A DNA stretch of 64,000 bases from Chryseobacterium daecheongense (GTDB lineage: Bacteria > Bacteroidota > Bacteroidia > Flavobacteriales > Weeksellaceae), in the NCBI GenBank assembly GCA_027920525.1, contig CP115858.1, positions 2,790,001 to 2,854,000 of the forward strand, given 5' to 3'. The notes under the pieces were generated by a model. That model saw nothing but the letters and a program-made list of their open reading frames with translations, had not been told where the DNA came from and searched no databases. This document shows, piece after piece, positions 47,118 through 56,334 of the stretch (positions are counted from its first letter, which is position 1; each line of letters starts with the position of its first letter). Made by a program: the position numbers and the translations under genes.

Positions 47118-49064
47118 TTAATTTTTCCCTCTTATATCTTTTACTTCCTGTATTTTATCTTCAAAATACGATTTCTTTTCAGGATGTTTACCTGCTAATA
47201 TTTCAAAAGCTTTTATTGCCTTTGTATATAGTTTTTGTTCAATATATAATCGTGCGAGTGTTTCCGTCATTAAATGTGAGATATCATCGTTTTTTTCTTT
47301 TACAACGAAGTTGCTCTCATCTTTTAACTGGCTTATTTTAGGATTATTCTCAATGAATGATTCAATCACTTTATTTTTAAGCTCAGCTTTATCCTTTTCA
47401 GGATCTTTCTCAGTACGATCTATCTTTAACCAACTCTGCCATGTATTGATAAATCCCGGAACATTGCTGTCAGCAGGATCCGCAGTGGCCTCTTCCAAAT
47501 GAGGTTTCTCAGATGCAAGATCTTCCGTATTGTTATCATTTTCTTCATCATTTTTAGTAGCCATCGTCCAGCTTGAAATATCTGAGCTGAAGAAAGAAAC
47601 ATTCATCACAGGGGCTTCTTCTTTATTTTCTTCTACAGAAGCTGCCTGAGATATTTCTGATTCTTCCTTAACGGGTTCCTGCTCTTCTATATCCTCTTTA
47701 ACAATCTGGTGCGTTGTCTCTTCTTTTGGTGCTTGTTCTTCTTCAGGAAGTTCTGCCGATACAATTTCTTCTTTTGGTTGAGAAACAGGTGCCGGTTTAT
47801 TGATAAGTGAATCTGGAGTATGGGATTCGAAACTCATAGGCTTCCATTCTGATTTCACTTCTGTGGCAATTCGAGGTTCTGATTCTTCCTGGTGAGCTTC
47901 AGCTTTGATCTCTTCTGAAGGATTAGTCACTTCGTGCACCGGTTCAGCTTTCTGTATCTCTTCCGCTTCAATTCCTTTTTCAACTTCAGGATGAAAACTC
48001 TGCGTTTCTGAAAAATTAATATCACGACTCAGAATTTCTGGTTCCGGATCTCGTTTTTCCTCAGTGACAGCCTTAGTTGCCTTCATTTTCTTTTCTACCT
48101 CTTCAATAAGCCTTCTCATTTCTTCTTCGTGCTTATTGAATCCCTGTTGTGCAACTTCAGCAACAGCAAGCTCATCGTTGCTGCCAGATTCAATCTTCAC
48201 TTCCGGCATAAAGGAATCAGTACCATGGAAACTCAGTTCCGAATCATCGGTTATTTCTTCTTTTTCAACAGGGGATGTAATCTGATCCTCATTGATTATT
48301 TCTTCCGGGGTGTAAGTTTGTGACTCAGGTTCAGTAAAATCCTGATTTTCATCCGAAGTAAGCTCTGTTTCTTCTGTATCCCTAACTTCAATAATTTCAG
48401 CTTCAGAAGAAGTCGCCGTTTCTATTTCCTCTGCATTTATTTCTGGGGACTCTTCTACTTTATCCTCTTTAGCCGGTAATTGCTCAGTAATTTCTTTTTC
48501 TAAAGGTAAATTTTCAGGGAGTATTTGCTTTTGTGTAACTATCGTTCCTGATTCCAGCGTAGATTGTAAGTCAATTGTTTCGATATTGTTATCATCAAGA
48601 AAGTTTTCCTCTCCTTCAAACAAAATTCTGTTTCGTTCACCGTTTACATAAATATGTTTAATTTCCGGAAGTGGTGCCGGCAGCTTGTTAGTTGCTTCTT
48701 CTTTAGTCTGTATCTTCTCAGGTAGCTCTTCCCTTTTGATTGGGAAGCTTTTACTTTTAGGAAAATACCTTGAAGCATTCTCTTTATCCGTTACCACTTT
48801 ATTTTCAGGAGCTGCAGGTTTCGTTTTTTCCTGAATTTTACCATTTATAAGCTGATAAAGAATCTTCTTATCAGTGGTATAAGCTGCAGTTGTAGACAAT
48901 TCCTTCTGATAGTTTTCCTGATCATAAAGATGAATACCATATAAATGTAAAGCTCTTATATTCTGAATGTAGGGAAAAGAATTAATTTCTTCTTTCAAAA
49001 GATGAAGATCTTCCGATTGAATATTTTTGGGGTTCTTTAATAATTCTAAAACTCTGCTATTCAT
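47118..49064 (-). CDS. Glu-rich TPR protein of the lptE operon
   Basis: The 648 residues have a helical N-terminus (1-90, LLKEEINSFPYIQNIRALHLYG), a long, low-complexity acidic middle (about 180-540, rich in Glu, Pro, Thr; probably disordered), and a C-terminal TPR-like unit (LARLYIEQKLYTKAIKAFEILAGKHPEK). There is no signal peptide. Flavobacteria commonly have a TPR protein after lptE; the long acidic linker is the unusual part. The function is unknown. It starts one base after the lptE stop. Confidence 0.75.
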   Translation of the reverse strand: MNSRVLELLKNPKNIQSEDLHLLKEEINSFPYIQNIRALHLYGIHLYDQENYQKELSTTAAYTTDKKILYQLINGKIQEKTKPAAPENKVVTDKENASRYFPKSKSFPIKREELPEKIQTKEEATNKLPAPLPEIKHIYVNGERNRILFEGEENFLDDNNIETIDLQSTLESGTIVTQKQILPENLPLEKEITEQLPAKEDKVEESPEINAEEIETATSSEAEIIEVRDTEETELTSDENQDFTEPESQTYTPEEIINEDQITSPVEKEEITDDSELSFHGTDSFMPEVKIESGSNDELAVAEVAQQGFNKHEEEMRRLIEEVEKKMKATKAVTEEKRDPEPEILSRDINFSETQSFHPEVEKGIEAEEIQKAEPVHEVTNPSEEIKAEAHQEESEPRIATEVKSEWKPMSFESHTPDSLINKPAPVSQPKEEIVSAELPEEEQAPKEETTHQIVKEDIEEQEPVKEESEISQAASVEENKEEAPVMNVSFFSSDISSWTMATKNDEENDNNTEDLASEKPHLEEATADPADSNVPGFINTWQSWLKIDRTEKDPEKDKAELKNKVIESFIENNPKISQLKDESNFVVKEKNDDISHLMTETLARLYIEQKLYTKAIKAFEILAGKHPEKKSYFEDKIQEVKDIRGKN

Positions 49065-49065
49065 C

Positions 49066-49587
49066 TTACCAGTTCGCTACAATATCGTTAAATATCTTAT
49101 TAATGATTCTTTCGTTTACAATTTTAACCTGCGAGGTTTCTATCGCACTTTGAGACAAGCTACTGTTGAATACAGCTTCATCTGAATATGTACGGTCAAA
49201 ACTCAGGTCAGGATGAAGTTTATTCTCATAATGCACTTTTACAGTGATCGTTAGCTTATTTTGAGATTCTTGTATAACTCCTCCCGTAGCTGTTGTCTGA
49301 GTATTGGAGCTAATAGTAGTAGGAGTAATAGAATAGTCCGTAATTTCTCCTTCCACTAAGATGTCCGCATTCTCTTTTGTTCCTTTTAGCGTCGTTCTTT
49401 GTAGAAAACGATTTTGAATATCGGTAGAAAACTGCTGAGATAAAGTAGGATTTACTAAAGCCGCATTATTGGGAAATTCATTAATCTGAATCGTTTTCTC
49501 GTCTTTTAAAGACGATCCGGTAAAACTATAACACGAGTTTAGGGTACTTAAGCAAAGTAACAAAAACCCAACAATTTTCAGGCGCAT
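49066..49587 (-). CDS. lptE: LptE-family lipoprotein
   Basis: The ATG at 49587 gives 173 residues with a lipoprotein signal (MRLKIVGFLLLCLSTLNSC, Cys19). The following YSFTGSSL and later ITVKVHYENKLHPDLSFDR match the flavobacterial LptE family, which plugs LptD at the outer membrane for LPS export. A longer start at 49617 would overlap the upstream gene and displace the signal. It is in an operon with a sigma-54 activator and two further proteins. Confidence 0.85.
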   Translation of the reverse strand: MRLKIVGFLLLCLSTLNSCYSFTGSSLKDEKTIQINEFPNNAALVNPTLSQQFSTDIQNRFLQRTTLKGTKENADILVEGEITDYSITPTTISSNTQTTATGGVIQESQNKLTITVKVHYENKLHPDLSFDRTYSDEAVFNSSLSQSAIETSQVKIVNERIINKIFNDIVANW

Positions 49588-49606
49588 TATACTGATATTC
49601 TTAATG

Positions 49607-50311
49607 TTAAAATTCATTTTTCGTTCCGATTTCTTTTATTTCATCATATTCTATCTGCTGGATTGCATCCTCAAACGCAAAGTAATGGGTTGTATAAAAA
49701 TAAGGCATTGTGATAAGAATACCAATACCACAAAGAAGTATTCCTATCTGGGAAAGAAACCCAACAATAATCGCAAATAAAAAGATAGTCAAGAGATTAT
49801 TCCTAGTCATAATCCTCGACATGATCCATGCTGTTTTTATATCATTAACCTTTTTAAGAGATATGAGCCCTGGAATATAAAACCCAAGTAAAGCTACAAT
49901 AAAAACAGCAATTACAATGAGGAATATATAAAGGACCGTAAATAATCCGAATGCGGGTGGAACAGCATCTCCATCCACTACAGATACAGAAGTAAAAGGA
50001 ATAAAAATAAACATCGGAATATAAAGAGCGAAAACTCCTCCAATAATGATCAGCTGTACGATAAAATAAGGTAAAAAATCATCGAAATTAAAAATTTCAC
50101 CTGCGCTCACCTGTTCTCCTTTATTGACTTTCCGGCAATATTTGTAAAAATTACCCATTGCCAGTAGTCCACAAAAAGGTATAATAGACATTACCATACA
50201 CAAAATGTAAGCTACTATAAAATTCCCAAAATCTTTCTTTAAAAGTTCCAGGCCTTTGTTCAGGTAATCGTTTAGTTTAAATTCGACAGGCTTTGCCTTA
50301 TTATTCATCAT
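49607..50311 (-). CDS. polytopic membrane protein, function unknown
   Basis: The 234 residues have about five to six transmembrane helices separated by short loops, a helical N-terminus (FKLNDYLNKGLELLKKDFGN) resembling glycerophosphoryl-diester or DUF975-like membrane domains, and a charged tail. It lies 2 bases after the sigma-54 activator gene and 19 before lptE, so it is operonic. The role is not known. Confidence 0.7.
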   Translation of the reverse strand: MMNNKAKPVEFKLNDYLNKGLELLKKDFGNFIVAYILCMVMSIIPFCGLLAMGNFYKYCRKVNKGEQVSAGEIFNFDDFLPYFIVQLIIIGGVFALYIPMFIFIPFTSVSVVDGDAVPPAFGLFTVLYIFLIVIAVFIVALLGFYIPGLISLKKVNDIKTAWIMSRIMTRNNLLTIFLFAIIVGFLSQIGILLCGIGILITMPYFYTTHYFAFEDAIQQIEYDEIKEIGTKNEF

Positions 50312-50313
50312 AC

Positions 50314-51597
50314 TTAGTCTTCTAGATTATATTGTTTTATCTTTCTGTATAGTGTTCTTTGTGAAATGCCCAACTCATCAGCTGCTTTATTCCGACGTCC
50401 CTTATGCTTCTCTAATGCTTTAATAATCAAATCTTTTTCATTATTTTGAAGCGAAAGTGATTCCGGCTTATTTTCTTCAATCTCTATATCCTGAATATCT
50501 TCATAACTATCATCGGGAGTCGAAATAATAGTTGGAGTCTGGACTACAGGATGATTATCTTCAAAATAAAGTAGGGAATTAGCATTAGTATTTTGCTGTG
50601 AATCCGAAGTGTAAAGTCTGTTGATCAAAGTTTTTTCCTGGGAACTTAGATCGCCTGCTCCTCTGTTTTTTATTAATTCAGAAGTCAGAGATCTCAGATC
50701 ATTGATGTCATTCCTCATATCAAACAGGATTTTATACATAATCTCTCTTTCGTTTCCGAAGTCACTCTGTTTCTGAGCATTAGGCGTATTAACAACCATT
50801 GGCAAATGGCTTTCGGTCGGTATGTACTCCGCCAGTTTTTCAACGCTTATATTTCTTTCTCTTTCCACCACGGTCATCTGCTCAACTAAGTTTCTTAACT
50901 GACGTACATTCCCGGGAAAGCTATAATTTTCTATATAATGAACTGCACTTGGCTCTAAAACCAACTCAGGCATTCTGTATTTTTCCGCAAAATCGATTGC
51001 AAACTTTCTGAAAAGCAGATGAATATCTCCTTTTCTATCTCTCAAAGGCGGCATATCGATCTGCACAGTATTCAAACGATAAAATAAATCTTCACGGAAC
51101 CGTCCGTCCTGGATCGCCTTCATCATATTTACATTGGTTGCAGCAACAATCCTCACATTGGTCTTTTGTACCTGAGAAGATCCAACCTTCATAAATTCTC
51201 CACTTTCTAAAACCCTTAAAAGGCGGACTTGTGTTTGCAAAGGAAGTTCACCCACCTCATCCAGGAATATTGTTCCGCCATCTGCCACTTCAAAATAACC
51301 TTTTCTAGTTGCTGTAGCTCCGGTAAATGCTCCTTTTTCATGTCCAAATAATTCGGAATCAATGGTTCCTTCCGGAATAGCACCGCAATTGACAACGATG
51401 TAAGGCTGATGTTTTCTTCTGGATTCTGAATGAATAATCTTAGGGATAAATTCTTTTCCTACACCACTTTCCCCGATGACCAGAACGGAAATGTCTGTTG
51501 GTGCCACCTGAATAGATTTTTCCAAGGCACGGTTTAATGCAGGAAAATTACCAATTATTCCAAAACGGTTTTTTATATTTTGTAAGTCGTTACTCAT
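50314..51597 (-). CDS. sigma-54-dependent transcriptional activator without receiver domain
   Basis: The 427 residues start directly with the AAA+ domain: Walker A GESGVGKE (about 43-49), the sigma-54 contact loop GAFTGA (89-94), Walker B GTIFLDEVGEL and the arginine-finger region. A Ser/Gln-rich linker leads to a Fis-type HTH (KHKGRRNKAADELGISQRTLYRK). No response-regulator or PAS domain precedes it, so its activity must be set by other means. It sits between miaB and lptE, as in many flavobacteria. Its targets are not visible here. Confidence 0.92.
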   Translation of the reverse strand: MSNDLQNIKNRFGIIGNFPALNRALEKSIQVAPTDISVLVIGESGVGKEFIPKIIHSESRRKHQPYIVVNCGAIPEGTIDSELFGHEKGAFTGATATRKGYFEVADGGTIFLDEVGELPLQTQVRLLRVLESGEFMKVGSSQVQKTNVRIVAATNVNMMKAIQDGRFREDLFYRLNTVQIDMPPLRDRKGDIHLLFRKFAIDFAEKYRMPELVLEPSAVHYIENYSFPGNVRQLRNLVEQMTVVERERNISVEKLAEYIPTESHLPMVVNTPNAQKQSDFGNEREIMYKILFDMRNDINDLRSLTSELIKNRGAGDLSSQEKTLINRLYTSDSQQNTNANSLLYFEDNHPVVQTPTIISTPDDSYEDIQDIEIEENKPESLSLQNNEKDLIIKALEKHKGRRNKAADELGISQRTLYRKIKQYNLED

Positions 51598-51696
51598 AAG
51601 TAAATTAGATTATTGATCTTAAATTTCGCCTACCTTCAATTTTGTTTTAGTAAGCATCATTAATTTGTTTAAATAAAAAAAGTTTAAATTTTAATT

Positions 51697-52110
51697 TTAA
51701 CTTATTATATCCAAATAATCTTTGTTTCTGATTTTGGAAACTTTACTTTTAAAGTTGAAAGCTTTAGCAGATGCATATCCGGCCGCTTTTTTCTCAAAAT
51801 TCCTTAGAATCTCATCATATTTTCCAGCTTCACCTCTACCTCCATGCTCATTAAAACCCGGATTATGATCTCTATTTGAACTTAGATCTCCGGCGTTTTG
51901 CTTTTGGCTGATAGCGGTGTAGTGAATTTTATGCTTTCTCTCGGAAAGATGAGATCCTTCACAATCTTGAGAATTTAAAAACTGATGATAGACATCATAA
52001 AGCCTATGAATGGTGGTATTTTCAGCAGAACAGGTTGTGTTTTGTGCTGAAATATTACTGCAGATTATTACCAATAAAACACTCAGGCAATATTTATGAA
52101 GCTTTTCCAT
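51697..52110 (-). CDS. small secreted protein, function unknown
   Basis: The 137-residue protein has a signal peptide (LSVLLVIICSNISAQ), then a region with two Cys (TTCSAENTT and SQDCEGSH), and a basic, Gly-rich C-terminal half (NEHGGRGEAGKYDEI). It lies between miaB and the sigma-54 activator with about 100-base AT-rich gaps on both sides. No family is recognised; the two cysteines could form a disulfide. Confidence 0.6.
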   Translation of the reverse strand: MEKLHKYCLSVLLVIICSNISAQNTTCSAENTTIHRLYDVYHQFLNSQDCEGSHLSERKHKIHYTAISQKQNAGDLSSNRDHNPGFNEHGGRGEAGKYDEILRNFEKKAAGYASAKAFNFKSKVSKIRNKDYLDIIS

Positions 52111-52172
52111 TGTCTATTTTATGGTTATTGATAATAATTTATAGTTTATAATTTACTCCTGTAAAAAGTAGA

Positions 52173-53612
52173 TTAGTTTTTAACTGTTTCCCCTAAAAGC
52201 GTGCCTTGTGTATTGTCAAATACAAAAACATCTACAATGTCACCTATCTTTTGACCTTCCAGCATATCGAATACACAAACAGCATTCTGGGAATTTCTTC
52301 CCTTCCATTGATTTTTATTCTTTTTGGAAACTCCTTCAATGAGAATCTGATGCACTCTTCCTACATAGGATTTCATCCGTTTTTTAGAAAGCTCTCCCTG
52401 TAAAGCGATAACCTCCGCCAAACGTCTCTGTTTAACATCTGCAGGAATATTATCTTTCATCTTTTTATGGGCCGGAGTGCCAGGCCTTTCAGAGTAAGCA
52501 AACATATATCCATAGTCATACTCTACCTCTCTCATCAGGCTTAGGGTATCCTGGTGATCCTCTTCAGTTTCATTACAAAAACCGATGATCATATCCTGGG
52601 AAAAAGAGATATCAGGAACAATTTCCTTAGCTTTTCTGATAAGCTCCAGATATTCTTCTCTGGTGTGCTGTCTGTTCATTGCAGCCAGCATATTATTACT
52701 TCCACTTTGTACCGGAAGATGCACATATTTACAAATGTTCTCATGCTTAGCCATGACCCTGAATACATCAAGACTCATATCCTGAGGGTTGGAAGTAGAG
52801 AATCTTATTCTCATTTCCGGAACCGCTTGAGCGACTAAACCAAGCAGCTGAGCAAAATTAACGGCTGTAGCTTTCTGCATTTCAGAAGCTTTTGCAAAAT
52901 CTTTTTTCGGCCCCCCTCCATACCAAAGGTAAGAATCTACGTTCTGCCCCAAAAGGGTAATTTCTTTATATCCGCTATTCCAAAGATCTTTACATTCTTC
53001 AAGAATTGAATGTGGATCACGGCTTCTTTCTCTTCCTCTTGTAAAAGGAACAACACAGAAGGTACACATGTTATCACACCCCCTTGTAATAGTTACAAAC
53101 GCGGTTACTCCATTTCCACCCAGACGGACTGGATTTATATCTGCATAGGTTTCTTCTTTGGACAAAATAACATTGATCGCGTCCCTGCCATCTTCTGTTT
53201 CCTTTAATAAATTAGGCAGATCCCTGTAGGCATCAGGCCCCACAACAAGATCAACAAGCTGTTCTTCTTCGAGAAACTTAGTTTTTAATCTCTCCGCCAT
53301 GCATCCAAGAACACCCACCGTCATATTTGGTCGTTCTTTCTTGAGGTTTTTAAACTGAGAAAGACGCATCCTTACGGTCTGTTCAGCCTTCTCACGTATA
53401 GAACAAGTATTTAAAAGAATGAGGTCTGCTTCTTCTACTTTAAGAGTGGTATTATATCCCTGTTCATTAAGGATAGAAGCAACAATCTCAGAATCAGAGA
53501 AATTCATCTGACAGCCGTAGCTTTCTAAAAATAATTTTTTAGAATTCCCTACTTTTTCAGCAATAGCAAAAGCTTCTCCCTGTTTCGTTTCGTCTATATA
53601 TTTTTCCTGCAC
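52173..53612 (-). CDS. miaB: tRNA-2-methylthio-N6-dimethylallyladenosine synthase
   Basis: The GTG at 53612 is the best start (MQEKYIDETKQGEAF as in relatives; the frame extends upstream only to a TTG), giving 479 residues. It has the UPF0004 domain with three Cys (YGCQMN, NTCSIRE, LGCMAE), the radical-SAM motif CDNMCTFC, and a C-terminal TRAM domain. It adds the methylthio group to i6A37 of tRNA. It is followed by a secreted protein gene and then the sigma-54 activator. Confidence 0.93.
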   Translation of the reverse strand: MQEKYIDETKQGEAFAIAEKVGNSKKLFLESYGCQMNFSDSEIVASILNEQGYNTTLKVEEADLILLNTCSIREKAEQTVRMRLSQFKNLKKERPNMTVGVLGCMAERLKTKFLEEEQLVDLVVGPDAYRDLPNLLKETEDGRDAINVILSKEETYADINPVRLGGNGVTAFVTITRGCDNMCTFCVVPFTRGRERSRDPHSILEECKDLWNSGYKEITLLGQNVDSYLWYGGGPKKDFAKASEMQKATAVNFAQLLGLVAQAVPEMRIRFSTSNPQDMSLDVFRVMAKHENICKYVHLPVQSGSNNMLAAMNRQHTREEYLELIRKAKEIVPDISFSQDMIIGFCNETEEDHQDTLSLMREVEYDYGYMFAYSERPGTPAHKKMKDNIPADVKQRRLAEVIALQGELSKKRMKSYVGRVHQILIEGVSKKNKNQWKGRNSQNAVCVFDMLEGQKIGDIVDVFVFDNTQGTLLGETVKN

Positions 53613-53728
53613 AATAATCAATTTAAGTTTTAAATCACAAAGTTAAAGCACTCCCTTCAACTTTAGAATGCTAAACTTTTATAATCAATTTGCAAAGATA
53701 CAAAATATTGTGACAGAATGGCAGCTCT

Positions 53729-54502
53729 TTAGTGAGATCTATAAAATCCATTTTGCTTTAGAGAATTATTCAAATTTTCATCCTCAATTTTAAATTCAAA
53801 TTTTTGAATTAAAGGCTGTCTAAGCTTTCTTTTTATAGGAATTCCATTAAATGTAGCAGGTATCCACGTTCCCTTTATTCTCTTAATGTCGGAAATAAGT
53901 TGTCTTTTATCCTCTTCAGAATAGTCTCCTTCTATATTAACATCTTCTATTATTCCTTTTTCATTAATTACAAAAGTAAATGAGCTATTTCTATCTTCAT
54001 TTCTTTTTATTCTCTGTTGAAAGATTTCAATAACCTCACTTGAAAAAACATCCATCCCTTTTTTGAATATCGGCTGTGTAGACACATTATCCTTCACATC
54101 GTCCTTTGAATAATAAAGAAAAAATGGATCGATCTTTAGTGTAATAATTGCTCCAACAAATTTATCTCCTTCTTTGGCTGACTTCCAGTTTTTTAAATAA
54201 GGAACTAATTTACGCCCGAAATTAAATGCACATTTGTTCTTCTCAATATTCAATGTATCAAAATCTTTAACATACTTAATAGATGCATCTGGATTCACCA
54301 AGATTTTCATTGTATACACCTCATCAGTTTTTGGGCATAGCATCAAACTTTTATCCTTTACGATCTGAATCATCTGTTTGTGCAAAGCATTTGGTCCTCC
54401 TATATAAAAAAACTGGCCAGCAGGATAACTTTCCAAAACTTCTTGTTGACAGTAAAATAAATTACAAATTGTTATACTTAAAAAAAATAAAAACTTTTTC
54501 AT
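53729..54502 (-). CDS. periplasmic protein with two TonB-C-like domains
   Basis: The 257 residues have a signal peptide ending NLFYCQ and two similar halves: one with FYIGGPNALHKQMI and MKILVNPDASIKYV, the other with FTFVINEKGIIEDVNIEG and IKGTWIPATFNGIPIKRKL. Both show the TonB C-terminal pattern (beta-alpha-beta-beta with G.I..V.I and W.PA...G.P). There is no membrane anchor or Pro-rich spacer, so it is not a standard energy transducer. It lies next to a single-domain paralogue. Confidence 0.75.
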   Translation of the reverse strand: MKKFLFFLSITICNLFYCQQEVLESYPAGQFFYIGGPNALHKQMIQIVKDKSLMLCPKTDEVYTMKILVNPDASIKYVKDFDTLNIEKNKCAFNFGRKLVPYLKNWKSAKEGDKFVGAIITLKIDPFFLYYSKDDVKDNVSTQPIFKKGMDVFSSEVIEIFQQRIKRNEDRNSSFTFVINEKGIIEDVNIEGDYSEEDKRQLISDIKRIKGTWIPATFNGIPIKRKLRQPLIQKFEFKIEDENLNNSLKQNGFYRSH

Positions 54503-54561
54503 TAATATCAGAGTATTTTTCGCGCAAAGAAAAAAAAATAATTCTGATTAAAAAAAATTAA

Positions 54562-55047
54562 TTATAAATCTGTAGCCATAGATGATAAATTCATTTTTAT
54601 CTTTATCTGAGAAGTTATTGGTCTATTATTACAGGTAGCAGGTATCCAGTTCTTTTTGATTCTCCTTACAATATATTTCATATCATCAAAAAATATTTCG
54701 CTGTTCGCAACCTTTGGAGAGCCATCTATCCCTACAACCTTGCCAGTTTCATTGATGGTTATGGTAAAATTGAAATCCCCGTTCAGTACATAAAAGTCAG
54801 AATTAAGATAATTGTACATATACTTTCGCAGCGTTTCTTTGTAAACTGATGCCCCTCCTTCATAGGCTGCCGGTTTAAAGTCTGTACAGTTTTTAATTGC
54901 AATCTGTAATAAGGGTTCCTTAATATCAATTTTTAAAATATTCTTATTGGTTTCCGTAATAAAAGAATCATCCCGATCTTCAACATCCTGTTGCCCAAAT
55001 AAAAAAACAGATATTAAAAGCGATAAAAATAAAACCAAATCCTTCAT
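54562..55047 (-). CDS. periplasmic protein with single TonB-C-like domain
   Basis: The 161 residues have a signal peptide (LVLFLSLLISVFLFGQ), then ITINETGKVVGIDG and RIKKNWIPATCNNRPITSQI, matching the second half of the neighbour at 53729. There is again no membrane anchor. The 59-base gap suggests co-transcription. What it binds is unknown; such domains in Bacteroidota often stand alone. Confidence 0.75.
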   Translation of the reverse strand: MKDLVLFLSLLISVFLFGQQDVEDRDDSFITETNKNILKIDIKEPLLQIAIKNCTDFKPAAYEGGASVYKETLRKYMYNYLNSDFYVLNGDFNFTITINETGKVVGIDGSPKVANSEIFFDDMKYIVRRIKKNWIPATCNNRPITSQIKIKMNLSSMATDL

Positions 55048-55092
55048 ATGACCAGATTTATAACTCTAAATAAAATTAACACAAGCTTTTTA

Positions 55093-56334
55093 TTATTGCA
55101 TCACAAGATCTTCTTTAGCCTTACTTCCGGTTTCTTTGAGCAATACTGAAATCAAAATTGCCAGAACAATTCCACCTATCCAAAACAACACAGAATTATG
55201 GAAATGCTCTTCTCCAGGTGCTATCCCTAAATTCTTCCCAAACCATCGGCTAAATAGAGGACTTAATAAGGTAGTTACTCCAAACGTAATAAAATTAATA
55301 GCTCCCGTAGCACTTCCTTTAACATAATCAGGATTAGCCTCTTTAATGACAGAATAAGGAATCATTGCCGCTCCTGAACCTAATCCAAAAATAAACATAC
55401 TCACTTTTGCCGGGTACAGGTCCGGTAAGTAAATTAATTGAAGCAAACTTAAGATCATCAAAGCGGCCCCTCCAACAAGTACAGGCTTTCTTTTTCCTAG
55501 CCTATCGGTTATAAATCCCAAAAGAGGACATCCAAAAACCCATCCAAAGGCAACCATAGCACTTGTGATAGCGGCTTCATGAAAAATAAACCCTTTATCT
55601 TTTTGGAAAAACGCTACTGCCCAGGTCATGGCAAATATGGTCGTCGGTGCAAATAGCAATCCTGAAATCACTCCACATAACCAGGATTGGGGATTTGTAA
55701 ACACGATTTTATACGGTTCTAAATAACCTACCGGTTTTGACACTCCCGATGATTGTTCAGGTCTTTTTTCTTTAGGAATAACAAAGAATAATCCTAATGC
55801 TGTAATCACTGTTATAATTCCCGACCATAACCAAAAGCTATCAATATTCACTCCTTCTTCCACCCAGGGCCCTACCACAAACTGTCCGGCAGTCCCCCCC
55901 AACATTCCTACGCATTGGGTAACTCCGATTGCCGTTGCCAAGGATTTTGACGAAAACCCCTTACTTGCAAGATAAACACATCCAGGAAAGGCAAAAGCAC
56001 AACCTGCTCCCTGCAGTAATCTTCCTGAAATTCCGGCAATTTGAGAAGACAACAGGAACAATAAACATCCTATCCCTAATATCAACGCTCCGGTAAAAAG
56101 GGATTTTTTTCCTCCGAATTTATCTAGAGCGATTCCGGCAATCAGACTACAGGTGGAATAAGTATAGTAATAGGTGCCTACCATGCTGATCAGCTTCAAC
56201 TCTGTTGTATTGAAATTATTGATCAGCTGTGGAATCATTACTGCCGGAGCAGATCTGATCACATAGTCTAAAAAATAAAATATAAGTCCAAATATCCAAG
56301 CAACAACATACAGTTTCTTTAAAGAATTATCCAT
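55093..56334 (-). CDS. major facilitator superfamily transporter
   Basis: The 413 residues have 12 predicted transmembrane helices and MFS landmarks (GIALDKFGGKKSLF between helices 2 and 3, FITDRLGKRKP at the mid-loop). The start codon overlaps the poxB stop codon (TAATG), so it is co-expressed with that enzyme. The family members of this type carry organic acids or sugar acids; pyruvate or a related monocarboxylate is a plausible cargo by context, but this is inference. Confidence 0.88.
   Translation of the reverse strand: MDNSLKKLYVVAWIFGLIFYFLDYVIRSAPAVMIPQLINNFNTTELKLISMVGTYYYTYSTCSLIAGIALDKFGGKKSLFTGALILGIGCLLFLLSSQIAGISGRLLQGAGCAFAFPGCVYLASKGFSSKSLATAIGVTQCVGMLGGTAGQFVVGPWVEEGVNIDSFWLWSGIITVITALGLFFVIPKEKRPEQSSGVSKPVGYLEPYKIVFTNPQSWLCGVISGLLFAPTTIFAMTWAVAFFQKDKGFIFHEAAITSAMVAFGWVFGCPLLGFITDRLGKRKPVLVGGAALMILSLLQLIYLPDLYPAKVSMFIFGLGSGAAMIPYSVIKEANPDYVKGSATGAINFITFGVTTLLSPLFSRWFGKNLGIAPGEEHFHNSVLFWIGGIVLAILISVLLKETGSKAKEDLVMQ

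Noticed and set aside
54283..54561. Plus-strand open frame overlapping the TonB-C-like gene
   Set aside because: It is antisense to a gene with a signal peptide and repeated domains, and has no recognisable content.
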